The notes under the pieces are model-generated. The model did no database searches. It was not told where the DNA came from and saw only the letters and a program-made list of their open reading frames with translations. From positions 2,790,001 to 2,854,000 of the forward strand of contig NZ_CP029495.1 of assembly GCF_003325475.1 (NCBI RefSeq): DNA of 64,000 nucleotides, written 5' to 3'. Position 1 is the stretch's first letter; every line of letters begins with the position of its first letter. The position numbers and the translations under genes are program-made. The DNA is from Chromobacterium phragmitis. GTDB taxonomy: Bacteria; Pseudomonadota; Gammaproteobacteria; Burkholderiales; Chromobacteriaceae. This document shows, piece after piece, positions 8,949 to 17,937 of the stretch.

Positions 8949-10157
8949 ATGTCCGCCGTCACCACTCCCGTTTCGCTTTGGCGCCAGCCGGTGTTTTCCG
9001 GCCTGTTCGCCTCCACCGCGCTGCTGGCGCTGGGCGGCCAGATTTACCAGCTGGCCTTGCCCTTGATCCTGTACGAGCTGACGCATTCGCTGGCGGCGAT
9101 GAGCAATCTGCGTGCGGTGGAGTTCCTGCCCAATCTATTGCTGGCGGCCTTCATCGGCGTGTGGGTGGACCGGGTGTGCCGCCGCAGCTGGGCGCAGCGC
9201 TCGCTATTGGCGATGGCGGCGTTGCTGGGCGGGGGCGCGCTGGCCTTGGCGCATGGGCAGATGGAGTGGTGGCTGTTCTATCCGCTGACCTTTTGCGTGA
9301 TGTTGTGCAACTACGTGACGGCCATCTGCCGCATGGCCTTGATCAAGGTGAGCGTGCCGCCGGCGCAGCTGGTGCAGGCTAACGGCTACCTGGGCACATT
9401 GTCCGATGTGTTCGCCGTCAGCGGACCGATGCTGTCCGGCTTGCTGATCGCCTGGGCTAGCCCTCAATGGAGTTTGGGCGCGCCGGCGCTGATGTTTTTA
9501 GCGTCGTCCGTCCTGATGGCGCGCGTGCCCCGGACAGCACCGCGCGCGTCGGGCGAGCGCCGCTTCTTGAGCGAACTGGCCGAAGGATGGCGCGCGCTGC
9601 GCGGCAACGCTGCCTTGTGGCAGCTGAGCTGGGTGGTGGTATTGGCCAATGGCGCGGCCGGCGTAGCCGAGGTTTTATTCCTGTTCCGCGCGCGCGATCA
9701 GTTGGGCCTGTCGCCGGGAGCGCTGGGCTTGCTGTTCGGCTGCGCCGGGGGCGGCGGCATCCTGGCCGGCTTGGCTGTGGCGCGGGTGAGGAGGGCGCTG
9801 GGGCTAGGGCGGATGATCTGCCTGGCGCTGTCGCTGGAGGCGGCGGGCATGGCGGCGCAGGCCACGTTGACGGCGCTGCCTTGGCTGGCATTGGCGATGG
9901 CGCTGCAAAGCTTCGTGGTGGTGTGCGGCAATGTCGGCATCTGGAGCTATCGGCAGGAGGCGACGCCGGCCGAGCTGATTGGCCGAGTGTCCGGCCTGAC
10001 CGGCTCGCTGTTCAAACTGTTGATGCCGCTGGCGCTGATCCTGGGCGGCCTGTTGTCGGCGGGCCTGCCGCTGCGCGAACTGATGCTGGCGACGGCGTTG
10101 TGGCAGGCCGGGGCCGGCTTGCTGTGCTGGCTCAGCCGGGTGAGGGGCGTGGCCTAG
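8949..10157 (+). CDS. MFS exporter, EntS/MFS_3-like
   Basis: A 402-residue, twelve-helix transporter of the major facilitator superfamily. The first half holds FIGVWVDRVCRR (the cytoplasmic loop motif after helix 2) and ANGYLGTLSDVFAVSGPMLSG, a pattern of the EntS/MFS_3 branch, which includes siderophore and drug exporters. The second half has LLFGCAGGGGILAGL. The ATG at 8949 has GGAG five bases upstream. A strong terminator follows. Control by the divergent SgrR-like gene is inferred from the arrangement. The cargo is unknown, and a metabolite exporter is a more cautious description than a siderophore exporter. Confidence 0.85.
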   Translation: MSAVTTPVSLWRQPVFSGLFASTALLALGGQIYQLALPLILYELTHSLAAMSNLRAVEFLPNLLLAAFIGVWVDRVCRRSWAQRSLLAMAALLGGGALALAHGQMEWWLFYPLTFCVMLCNYVTAICRMALIKVSVPPAQLVQANGYLGTLSDVFAVSGPMLSGLLIAWASPQWSLGAPALMFLASSVLMARVPRTAPRASGERRFLSELAEGWRALRGNAALWQLSWVVVLANGAAGVAEVLFLFRARDQLGLSPGALGLLFGCAGGGGILAGLAVARVRRALGLGRMICLALSLEAAGMAAQATLTALPWLALAMALQSFVVVCGNVGIWSYRQEATPAELIGRVSGLTGSLFKLLMPLALILGGLLSAGLPLRELMLATALWQAGAGLLCWLSRVRGVA

Positions 10158-10181
10158 GGCCGCAAGGCGCGGCAGAATTGA

Positions 10182-10207
10182 AAAAAACGGCCCTTGGACC
10201 GTTTTTT
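10182..10207. terminator. Bidirectional intrinsic terminator
   Basis: AAAAAACGG (10182-10190) and CCGTTTTTT (10199-10207) form a stem with an eight-base loop, with a T-run on each strand. It sits between the MFS gene and the convergent fixH. Confidence 0.8.
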
Positions 10208-10226
10208 CAGGAGAGGATTCGGAGCG

Positions 10227-10337
10227 GCTGGCAAGACCCCGCGGAGAGCCTGAGCCAAGGCGCGCCGAGGCAGGCGGCGCCCGCCGTGCGACAAGGAGGC
10301 GCCACGCTGGATCGGGGCGGTGGTTAGCGGCTCTTAG
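10227..10337 (+). repeat. Dispersed intergenic repeat, copy 1
   Basis: A block of about 110 bases that recurs in inverted orientation at 57428-57535. Shared cores are CCTGAGCCAAGGCGCGCCGA and GTGCGACAAGGAGGCGC, followed by ACGCTGGA and a TAGCGG(G/C)TCT tail. Identity is about 75-80% over the block by eye. It lies between a terminator and the end of fixH, and its tail overlaps the fixH stop. It has no coding frame. Confidence 0.8.
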
Positions 10338-10879
10338 TGTTCGACGGGCTCCAGGTGGGGCTGGCCCAGTTGCACCATCGATCCCGTCGCGGGTTTCCAC
10401 TCGCCCTGGATCCGCCATTTTTTCTCGTGGTCTTCCAGTAGCACGTACCAGTGATTGGCGTTGACCGGTGTCTTGGGCAGGATGCCCTGGTACAGATTGG
10501 GGCCGGCCAGGGTCATTTCGGCGGCCAGGTCGTAATCGTCCTGCGCCGGGTGCACCATCCGCAGCGAGATGGTGTCGGGCAGCTTGGCCTTGCTGCTGGT
10601 GGCCAGACGCAGGCTGCGGCCGTCGCTGCCGAACATCAGCTGGGCGGACAGGCCCATCTGGGCTGCTGCCTTTTCGCGGCGCAGCTCCATATTGATGGCC
10701 TTGCCCTTCTTGTAATAGTCGTCGGTGACCAAACCGTCGTCGGACTTGATCGCCGCCATCAGGAAAGCGATGCCGACGACGACGGACACGGCCGGAAAGC
10801 CGAACAGTATCCAGGGCCAGGGTTCCTTGTACCAAGGGCGGGGCGGTTGGTGGGCGGTGTGTTGCTGCATGCGTGTCAT
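10334..10879 (-). CDS. fixH: FixH family protein, cbb3 oxidase accessory factor
   Basis: A 181-residue membrane-anchored protein of the FixH/CcoH family, which takes part in assembly of the cbb3 oxidase. A single N-terminal helix (PWPWILFGFPAVSVVVGIAF, about residues 21-40) is followed by a periplasmic domain with TDDYYKKGKAIN, the best-conserved stretch of the family, and a beta-rich remainder (ADMTLAGP-like sheet, HWYVLLED). The ATG at 10879 overlaps the stop of ccoG (ATGA), so the two are coupled. The copper pump gene ccoI and ccoS, often next in line, are absent here; a convergent gene and a repeat end the operon. Confidence 0.88.
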   Translation of the reverse strand: MTRMQQHTAHQPPRPWYKEPWPWILFGFPAVSVVVGIAFLMAAIKSDDGLVTDDYYKKGKAINMELRREKAAAQMGLSAQLMFGSDGRSLRLATSSKAKLPDTISLRMVHPAQDDYDLAAEMTLAGPNLYQGILPKTPVNANHWYVLLEDHEKKWRIQGEWKPATGSMVQLGQPHLEPVEH

Positions 10880-12303
10880 TCTCCGATGAAGCTGGATTTT
10901 TCTTCTACCCGCAGCGAGGCGTCGCCGGCGGACTCTATGATGAAGCGGATCGGGTGGCTGCCCTTGGTCGCGTACTGCGGGTCGGCTTCCACGTGCACGG
11001 TGGCGCTGTCGGTGGCGGCGGCGGGTATTGCCACCAGCGGCGTCTGCGTCTTGACCTTGATGTCGGGCAGGCCTTCGGCTGTGATCCGGAACTGCTGCGG
11101 ATGTTCCGTGGTGTTGATGATCTTGATGGTGTAGGTGTTTTCCAGCCAGCCTTCGTCGGTTTCGCGCACCAGCGAGGCGCGGTCGCGCAGGATGTCCACC
11201 TTGAATGGCTTGCGCATCGCCAGCGAAGTGACGGCCGCGGCGAAGATGGTTAGCAGCACCAGGCTGTACAGCACCACCCGCGGCCGTTTCAGCCGCGACG
11301 CGATCGCCTTTTCCGGATACTTGCCTTCCAGCGCGTTTTCCGTGGTGTAGCGTATCAGGCCGCGCGGATAGCCCATCTTGTCCATGACTTCGTCGCAGGC
11401 GTCGATGCAGGCGGCGCAGCCTATGCATTCATATTGCAGGCCGTTGCGGATGTCGATGCCCACCGGACACACCTGCACGCAGATGCTGCAGTTGATGCAG
11501 GCGCCCAGACCCTGTTCCTTCGGGTCCGATCCTTTCTTGCGCGCGCCGCGCGGCTCGCCGCGGGCCTCGTCGTAGGAGATGATCAGCGTGTCGGCGTCGA
11601 ACATCACGCTCTGGAAGCGGGCGTACGGGCACATGTATTTGCACACTTGCTCGCGCATGAAGCCGGCGAACAGGTAGGTGAAGCCGCCGTAAAAGAACAT
11701 CCAGAAGATTTCCCAGGAGCCGTAGCCGAAAGTGGGAATGGCGGCCACCAGGCTGCGAATCGGCGTGAAGTAGCCGACCAGCGTGAAGCCGGTCCACAGC
11801 GAAAAGGCGAGCATCAGGAAATGCTTGGCTGACTTCAGCCTGAGCTTGCGCAAGCCCATCGGCTCCGCGTCCAGCTTGATGCGCTTGTTGCGGTCGCCCT
11901 CCACCCATTGCTCTATCCACAACATGATTTCGGTGTAGACCGTCTGCGGACAGGAGTAGCCGCACCACAGCCGGCCGGCGATGGTGGTCCAGGTGAACAG
12001 GCCGAAGGCGCAGCACATCAGCAGCGCGGCCAGATAGACGAAGTCCTGCGGCCAGACGGTGAGGCCGAACAGGTAGAACTTGCGGTCGGCCAGGTCGAAC
12101 AGCACCGCCTGGCGCCCGTTCCATTGCAGCCAGGGCAGGCCCAGGTAAACCAGCTGGGTGCCCAGCACGAACAACACGCGGAAGTTGTTGAACAGGCCCT
12201 TGGCGGCGCGCGGGTAGATTTTGCGGTGGGTTTCGTACAGCGAGACGGTTTCTTTGTCCTGGTTTTCGACCTTGATCGGAATTTTCTTCAGCGAATCGGA
12301 CAT
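10876..12303 (-). CDS. ccoG: Cytochrome c oxidase accessory protein CcoG (FixG)
   Basis: A 475-residue polyferredoxin-like membrane protein needed for cbb3 oxidase biogenesis, linked in other bacteria to copper reduction. Several membrane helices are visible in the first half (e.g. FVYLAALLMCCAFGLF), with a cysteine cluster CGYSCPQ and later CKYMCPYARF. Two ferredoxin-type clusters follow: CINCSICVQVCPVGID and CIGCAACIDACD. The C-terminal third is a periplasmic immunoglobulin-like domain. It lies 122 bases after ccoP with a GC-rich hairpin between, so it may be expressed at a lower level than the structural genes. Confidence 0.95.
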   Translation of the reverse strand: MSDSLKKIPIKVENQDKETVSLYETHRKIYPRAAKGLFNNFRVLFVLGTQLVYLGLPWLQWNGRQAVLFDLADRKFYLFGLTVWPQDFVYLAALLMCCAFGLFTWTTIAGRLWCGYSCPQTVYTEIMLWIEQWVEGDRNKRIKLDAEPMGLRKLRLKSAKHFLMLAFSLWTGFTLVGYFTPIRSLVAAIPTFGYGSWEIFWMFFYGGFTYLFAGFMREQVCKYMCPYARFQSVMFDADTLIISYDEARGEPRGARKKGSDPKEQGLGACINCSICVQVCPVGIDIRNGLQYECIGCAACIDACDEVMDKMGYPRGLIRYTTENALEGKYPEKAIASRLKRPRVVLYSLVLLTIFAAAVTSLAMRKPFKVDILRDRASLVRETDEGWLENTYTIKIINTTEHPQQFRITAEGLPDIKVKTQTPLVAIPAAATDSATVHVEADPQYATKGSHPIRFIIESAGDASLRVEEKSSFIGE

Positions 12304-12384
12304 GTCGGTTTCCTGAAGAGGATTTGGCGAAACTCACCGGACGATGCGCTCTGCCAAAGCCTCTGGGTGGGTGGAAGAGGCGAA

Positions 12385-12411
12385 GCGCCGCCCGCTCGGG
12401 GCGGGCGGCGC
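12385..12411 (-). terminator. GC-rich hairpin between ccoP and ccoG
   Basis: A perfect 11-base inverted repeat GCGCCGCCCGC / GCGGGCGGCGC around a five-base loop. There is no T-run on either side, so it looks like a partial terminator or an RNA-stabilising 3' end for the oxidase message. Confidence 0.5.
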
Positions 12412-12425
12412 GTGCTGAAGGCGGA

Positions 12426-13343
12426 TTACTGCGGCGCCTTGGGGTTGTTGGACAGGCTCCACACGTAAGCGGCCAGCAGGTGGACCTTGCCGTCGCCGAG
12501 GAAGTCCTTCCAGGCCGGCATCTGGTTGTTGCGGCCGTTGGTGATGGTTTCGATGATGGTCTTCTCGGTGCCGCCGTACAGCCAGTTGTTGTCGGTCAGA
12601 TTGGGCGCGCCCAGTTGCTGGTTGCCCTTGCCCTCCGGTCCGTGACAGGCGGAGCAGACGGCGGCGAAGGTTTCCTTGCCGCGGGTCGCGCGCTCGGCGT
12701 CATGCTTCTTGTTGGACAGCGACAGCACGTAGTTGGCCACGTCCTTGACCTTTTCCTCGCCGAAGGCCGCGCCCCAGGCCGGCATCTGGCCGTGGCGGCC
12801 GTTCGCGATGGTCGCCTGGATGGTTTGCGGATCGCCGCCCCACAGCCACTTGTGGTCGGTCAGGTTGGGGAAGCCTTTGGCACCGCGCGCGTCGGCGCCG
12901 TGGCACTGCACGCAGTAGGTCTGGAACAGGCGCTTGCCCATCTCCTGGGCCTGCGGGTCGGCGGCCACCGCTTTCAGATCCTGCTTCAGGTACTTGTCGT
13001 ACAGCGGTTGGTATTTTTCCTCGGCGGTTTTACGCTCGGCCTTGTACTGGTCGATCTGGGTCCAGCCGAAAACGCCCTTGTAGTCGCCCAGGCCCGGATA
13101 CAGCACCAGATAGACCACGCCGAAGATCAGCGTGATGTAGAACATCAGCATCCACCAGCGCGGCAGCGGGTTGTTGTATTCGGCCAGGTCGCCATCCCAG
13201 ATATGGCCGGTGATGTCGGCTTCCTCGCCCTTTTTGACCGTGGTCTTGGATTGGGTGAATACCAGCAGGGTCAGGCCGATGATGCCCCCCAGCACGATCA
13301 CGATGATCCAGATATTCCAGAATCCGCTTGTGAATTGACTCAT
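12426..13343 (-). CDS. ccoP: cbb3-type cytochrome c oxidase subunit III, dihaem CcoP
   Basis: A 305-residue dihaem cytochrome c that brings electrons to the cbb3 oxidase. An N-terminal segment and a main anchor (WMLMFYITLIFGVVYLVLYP) are followed by two periplasmic cytochrome domains with haem motifs CVQCH and CSACH, each with its downstream methionine region (GQMPAWG and NQMPAWK). It follows ccoQ with a four-base overlap. The length is normal for the family. Confidence 0.96.
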   Translation of the reverse strand: MSQFTSGFWNIWIIVIVLGGIIGLTLLVFTQSKTTVKKGEEADITGHIWDGDLAEYNNPLPRWWMLMFYITLIFGVVYLVLYPGLGDYKGVFGWTQIDQYKAERKTAEEKYQPLYDKYLKQDLKAVAADPQAQEMGKRLFQTYCVQCHGADARGAKGFPNLTDHKWLWGGDPQTIQATIANGRHGQMPAWGAAFGEEKVKDVANYVLSLSNKKHDAERATRGKETFAAVCSACHGPEGKGNQQLGAPNLTDNNWLYGGTEKTIIETITNGRNNQMPAWKDFLGDGKVHLLAAYVWSLSNNPKAPQ

Positions 13344-13531
13344 TTTCTAGCTCCGTGGGCAGCCTCGTCCTGAGAGGCGTCCTCTACCTTGTCGTCATCG
13401 AGGAAGGGCAGGTTGGCCGCTTCCTCGTACCGGCTCTTGGAGCGCTTGCTATAGGCCATGATCAGCACCGCGATGAAGAACGCGAAGCAGACCACGGTGA
13501 ACAGGGAGCGCCCGACAGTTACCCAGTCCAT
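13340..13531 (-). CDS. ccoQ: cbb3-type oxidase small subunit CcoQ
   Basis: A 63-residue single-helix subunit (VCFAFFIAVLIMAYSKRSKSRY) that stabilises the oxidase in other species. The position between ccoO and ccoP, the three-base gap after ccoO and the four-base overlap with ccoP support the call as much as the sequence does. Confidence 0.9.
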   Translation of the reverse strand: MDWVTVGRSLFTVVCFAFFIAVLIMAYSKRSKSRYEEAANLPFLDDDKVEDASQDEAAHGARK

Positions 13532-13534
13532 GGC

Positions 13535-14149
13535 TCAACGCACATTCTTCAGCGCAAGGCCCAGGCCTTGCAGGTAGGCGACAACGGCATCCAGTTCGGA
13601 TTTGCCTTCCACTTGGGATTTCGCCTCGGCGATGTCCTTGTCGGTGTAGGGCACGCCGACCAGGCGCAGGGCTTCCATCTTCTTGGGCACCACGTCGGCG
13701 TCGGCCAGGTTCTTGGCCAGCCACGGGAAGGCCGGCATGTTCGATTCCGGCACCACGTCGCGCGGGTTGTTCAGGTGCACGCGGTGCCATTCATCGGAAT
13801 AGCGGCCGCCCACGCGGGCGAGGTCGGGACCAGTGCGCTTGGAGCCCCACAGGAAGGGATGGTCGTACACCGATTCGCCGGCCACCGAATAATGGCCGTA
13901 GCGCTCGGTTTCCGCGCGGAACGGACGGATCATCTGGGTGTGGCAGGTGGTGCAGCCTTCGCGGATGTAGATGTCGCGGCCCGCCAGCTGCAGCGCGGTG
14001 AAGGGCTTGACGCCGGCGACGGGCTCGGTCACGGATTTTTGGAACGCGAGCGGCAGGATTTCCACCAGGCCGGCCACGCTGACCACCAACAGGGTCAGCA
14101 CGATCAGCCAACCCACATGCTCTTCAATCAGTTTCTGGATTTTGTCCAT
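13535..14149 (-). CDS. ccoO: cbb3-type oxidase subunit II, monohaem CcoO
   Basis: A 204-residue membrane-anchored monohaem cytochrome c. One N-terminal helix (WLIVLTLLVVSVAGLVEILP) is followed by a periplasmic domain with CTTCHTQMIRPFRAETERYG, the CcoO signature, and WHRVHLNNPRDVVPESNMPAFPW (shown here as two conserved segments), which supplies the axial Met. It starts 15 bases after the ccoN stop. Confidence 0.96.
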   Translation of the reverse strand: MDKIQKLIEEHVGWLIVLTLLVVSVAGLVEILPLAFQKSVTEPVAGVKPFTALQLAGRDIYIREGCTTCHTQMIRPFRAETERYGHYSVAGESVYDHPFLWGSKRTGPDLARVGGRYSDEWHRVHLNNPRDVVPESNMPAFPWLAKNLADADVVPKKMEALRLVGVPYTDKDIAEAKSQVEGKSELDAVVAYLQGLGLALKNVR

Positions 14150-14164
14150 GATTATTCTCGCCTC

Positions 14165-15589
<1,425 letters not shown>

Positions 15590-15934
15590 TTAAGGTTTTC
15601 TCCAAGGTTGCTAACTTAGAACATGACAAACCAAGGCGGCTTGAACTTCTCAACCTTATCCCAATCTGGAAACTGGAAAAGCAAGCCGCGGGGAACCGTT
15701 TTACGAAAAGTCGAATCAGGTGCTTGACCTGTACCGATAGGCTTTGATGTCTGTATTAGCAGTTTGCCAGCCTTTTCGATAGCACCAAATTTCCACTTGT
15801 CCAATGCCGTTATTCTAAATCAAATGACCTATGCGAGCCAGTTGCATAGTCGGCCTGGATGGGTTCCCGCTTGTCTTCGTTCTTGTGGTATTGCGAGGGT
15901 AGCGATACGAATAGTACATGTTGCCACGCATGCA
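15590..15934 (-). other. Long untranslated leader of the cco operon
   Basis: If the FNR-type promoter at 15935-15975 is used, the transcript carries a leader of about 340 nt. The DNA is lower in GC than its neighbours. It holds a 62-codon frame (15804-15616) that would start with TTG and has no ribosome binding site, so no gene is called. Nothing else was recognised. Confidence 0.5.
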
Positions 15935-15975
15935 ATTGTATTGGCCTGTCGGTATGACTTCTTGACATGGATCAA
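15935..15975 (-). promoter_or_regulatory. FNR/ANR-type class II promoter for ccoNOQP
   Basis: On the minus strand TTGAT-CCAT-GTCAA (15975-15962) matches the FNR box TTGAT-N4-ATCAA at nine of ten bases. A -10 hexamer TACAAT lies at 15940-15935. A start near 15928 puts the box centre about 41 bases upstream, the spacing of FNR-activated class II promoters. Confidence 0.72.
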
Positions 15976-16049
15976 TACGCCACGAGGCCAACCGCCCGAA
16001 TCGCGAAAATGCTAAAATCATCAAGTTTTGCAACGCTTGCAGGCCGATC

Positions 16050-17843
16050 ATGACTCAACCCGTCCCAGTACACTACACGCTGCGCCCGGTTTCACCGGAA
16101 GCGCACCTGTTCGAGGCAACCGTCACCGTCACGCATCCGGCCAAGGATGGCCAGATGTTTTTTCTGCCGGCGTGGATTCCCGGCAGTTATATGATACGTG
16201 AATTCTCCAAGCACATCGTCGAGATCGAGGCCCGCGCCGGCGGCAAGCCGGTGGCGCTGCGGCAACTGGAGAAGAACCGCTGGCAGGCGGCGCCGGCAAA
16301 GGGCGCGCTGACGCTTCGCTATCTGGTCTATGCCTTCGATCTGTCGGTGCGCGGCGCCTACCTGGACGGCGAGCGAGGCTTCTTCAACGGCACCAGCGTG
16401 TTCCTGGCGGCGGAAGGCTATGAGGGCGAGCCCTGCGCCGTGGACATCCACGCGCCGGAAGGCAAGGCCTACGCCGGCTGGAAAGTGGCGACCAGCCTGC
16501 CTGCCGTCGACATCAAGAAAAAGAGCGGCTTCGGCGCTTACCAGGCATCCAATTACGACGAGCTGATCGACCACCCGGTGGAAATGGGCGAGTTCCAAAA
16601 GGTCAGCTTCAAGGCTTGCGGCGTGCCGCACGAGTTCGTCGTCTCCGGCCGCTTCCAAGGCGATCTGAAGCGGCTGGCCGAGGACACCCGCAAGATCTGC
16701 GAATACCAGATCAAGCTGTTCGGCGAGCCGGCGCCTTTCGAGCGCTACGTGTTCATGCTGTTCGTCGGCAAGGACATCTACGGCGGTCTGGAGCACCGCG
16801 CGTCCACCGCGCTGGTGGCCAACCGCGACGACCTGCCGGCGGCGGGCGCGACGGAGATCGGCGATGGTTATCTGAAGTTGCTGGGCCTGATCAGCCACGA
16901 GTACTTCCATAGCTGGAACGTCAAGCGGATGAAGCCGGCGGCGTTCACGCCCTATGACCTGAACCGCGAAGGCATGACCCGCCTGCTGTGGGCGTTCGAA
17001 GGCATCACCTCCTATTACGACGACCTGACCCTGGTCCGTTGCGGCCTGATCGACGAAAAGCGCTACCTGGGTCTGCTGGCTGAAACCATCACCGGCGTGC
17101 GGCGCGGCGCGGGCCGCCTCAAGCAGACGCTGGAGCAATCCAGCTTCGAGGCCTGGACCAAGTACTACCGCCAGGACGAGAACAGCCCCAACAGCATCGT
17201 CAGCTACTACACCAAGGGCTCGCTGGCCGCGCTGGCGCTGGACCTGCTGATTCGCCGCGACAGCAAGGGCAAGCAATCGCTGGACGACGTGATGCGCGCG
17301 CTGTGGGCCAAATGGCTGGCCGATGGCAAGGGCCTGGAAGAGGACGAGTGGGAAAAGATCGCGATCGAAACCACCGGCCTCAAGCTCAAACCCTTCTTCG
17401 ATCTGGCGCTGCGCAGCACCCTGGATCTGCCGCTGGCTGAACTATTGCAGAGCCAGGGCGTGGAACTGAAATTCGAGGCCGCGCAGGGCGCGTCCGACCG
17501 CGGCGGCGTGGTGGACGCTTTCGCCGGCAAGCCGGCGCCGCTGACGCTGGGCGTCAAGACCGCGGCCGACGCCGCCGGCGTCAAGCTGGCCCAGGTGCTG
17601 GATGGCGGCGCGGCGCAGCGGGCCGGCCTGTCCGGCGGCGACGTGGTGGTGGCGCTGGACAAGCTCCGCGCCTACGATTTGGACAAGCAGCTTGTCCGTC
17701 TGTCCGCGGGCGACACGATCAAGCTGCACGCTTTCCGCCGCGACGAACTGATGACGTTCGATGTGGCGCCGCAGGCCGCGCCGGAGGATACCTGCCGCCT
17801 CAAGCTGGAAGCCGGCGGCGGCAAATGGATTGCAGGCCGCTGA
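16050..17843 (+). CDS. M61-family metallopeptidase with PDZ domain
   Basis: A 597-residue zinc aminopeptidase of the M61 (glycyl aminopeptidase) family. The N-terminal beta domain (about residues 1-170) is followed by the thermolysin-like catalytic domain with HEYFHSWNVKRMKP (His283, Glu284, His287) and the third zinc ligand Glu317 in FEGITSYYDDL. A C-terminal PDZ domain spans about residues 490-580, with GVKTAADAAGVKLAQVLDGG. No signal peptide is evident, so a cytoplasmic place is likely. It precedes pepN in the same direction, separated by 94 bases with hairpins. Both enzymes belong to clan MA and would act on peptide N-termini. Confidence 0.92.
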   Translation: MTQPVPVHYTLRPVSPEAHLFEATVTVTHPAKDGQMFFLPAWIPGSYMIREFSKHIVEIEARAGGKPVALRQLEKNRWQAAPAKGALTLRYLVYAFDLSVRGAYLDGERGFFNGTSVFLAAEGYEGEPCAVDIHAPEGKAYAGWKVATSLPAVDIKKKSGFGAYQASNYDELIDHPVEMGEFQKVSFKACGVPHEFVVSGRFQGDLKRLAEDTRKICEYQIKLFGEPAPFERYVFMLFVGKDIYGGLEHRASTALVANRDDLPAAGATEIGDGYLKLLGLISHEYFHSWNVKRMKPAAFTPYDLNREGMTRLLWAFEGITSYYDDLTLVRCGLIDEKRYLGLLAETITGVRRGAGRLKQTLEQSSFEAWTKYYRQDENSPNSIVSYYTKGSLAALALDLLIRRDSKGKQSLDDVMRALWAKWLADGKGLEEDEWEKIAIETTGLKLKPFFDLALRSTLDLPLAELLQSQGVELKFEAAQGASDRGGVVDAFAGKPAPLTLGVKTAADAAGVKLAQVLDGGAAQRAGLSGGDVVVALDKLRAYDLDKQLVRLSAGDTIKLHAFRRDELMTFDVAPQAAPEDTCRLKLEAGGGKWIAGR

Positions 17844-17849
17844 CAGAGC

Positions 17850-17888
17850 GGTCGATTTCGACCAAGAGCGGCGCCGACTAGGCGCCGC
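17850..17888 (+). other. Two tandem short hairpins between the M61 gene and pepN
   Basis: GGTCGA-TT-TCGACC (17850-17863) and GCGGCGCC-GACTA-GGCGCCGC (17868-17888) are perfect inverted repeats. There is no T-run, so they may protect or process the message rather than end it. Confidence 0.45.
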
Positions 17889-17937
17889 GCCGTCTATGAA
17901 AGAGACCGGCCATGAGCCGGACCGCAAGGAGACACGA

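Noticed and set aside
15616..15804. A 62-codon frame in the cco leader as a leader peptide gene
   Set aside because: It would start with TTG, has no ribosome binding site and no recognisable motif. It is left as a possibility within the leader.
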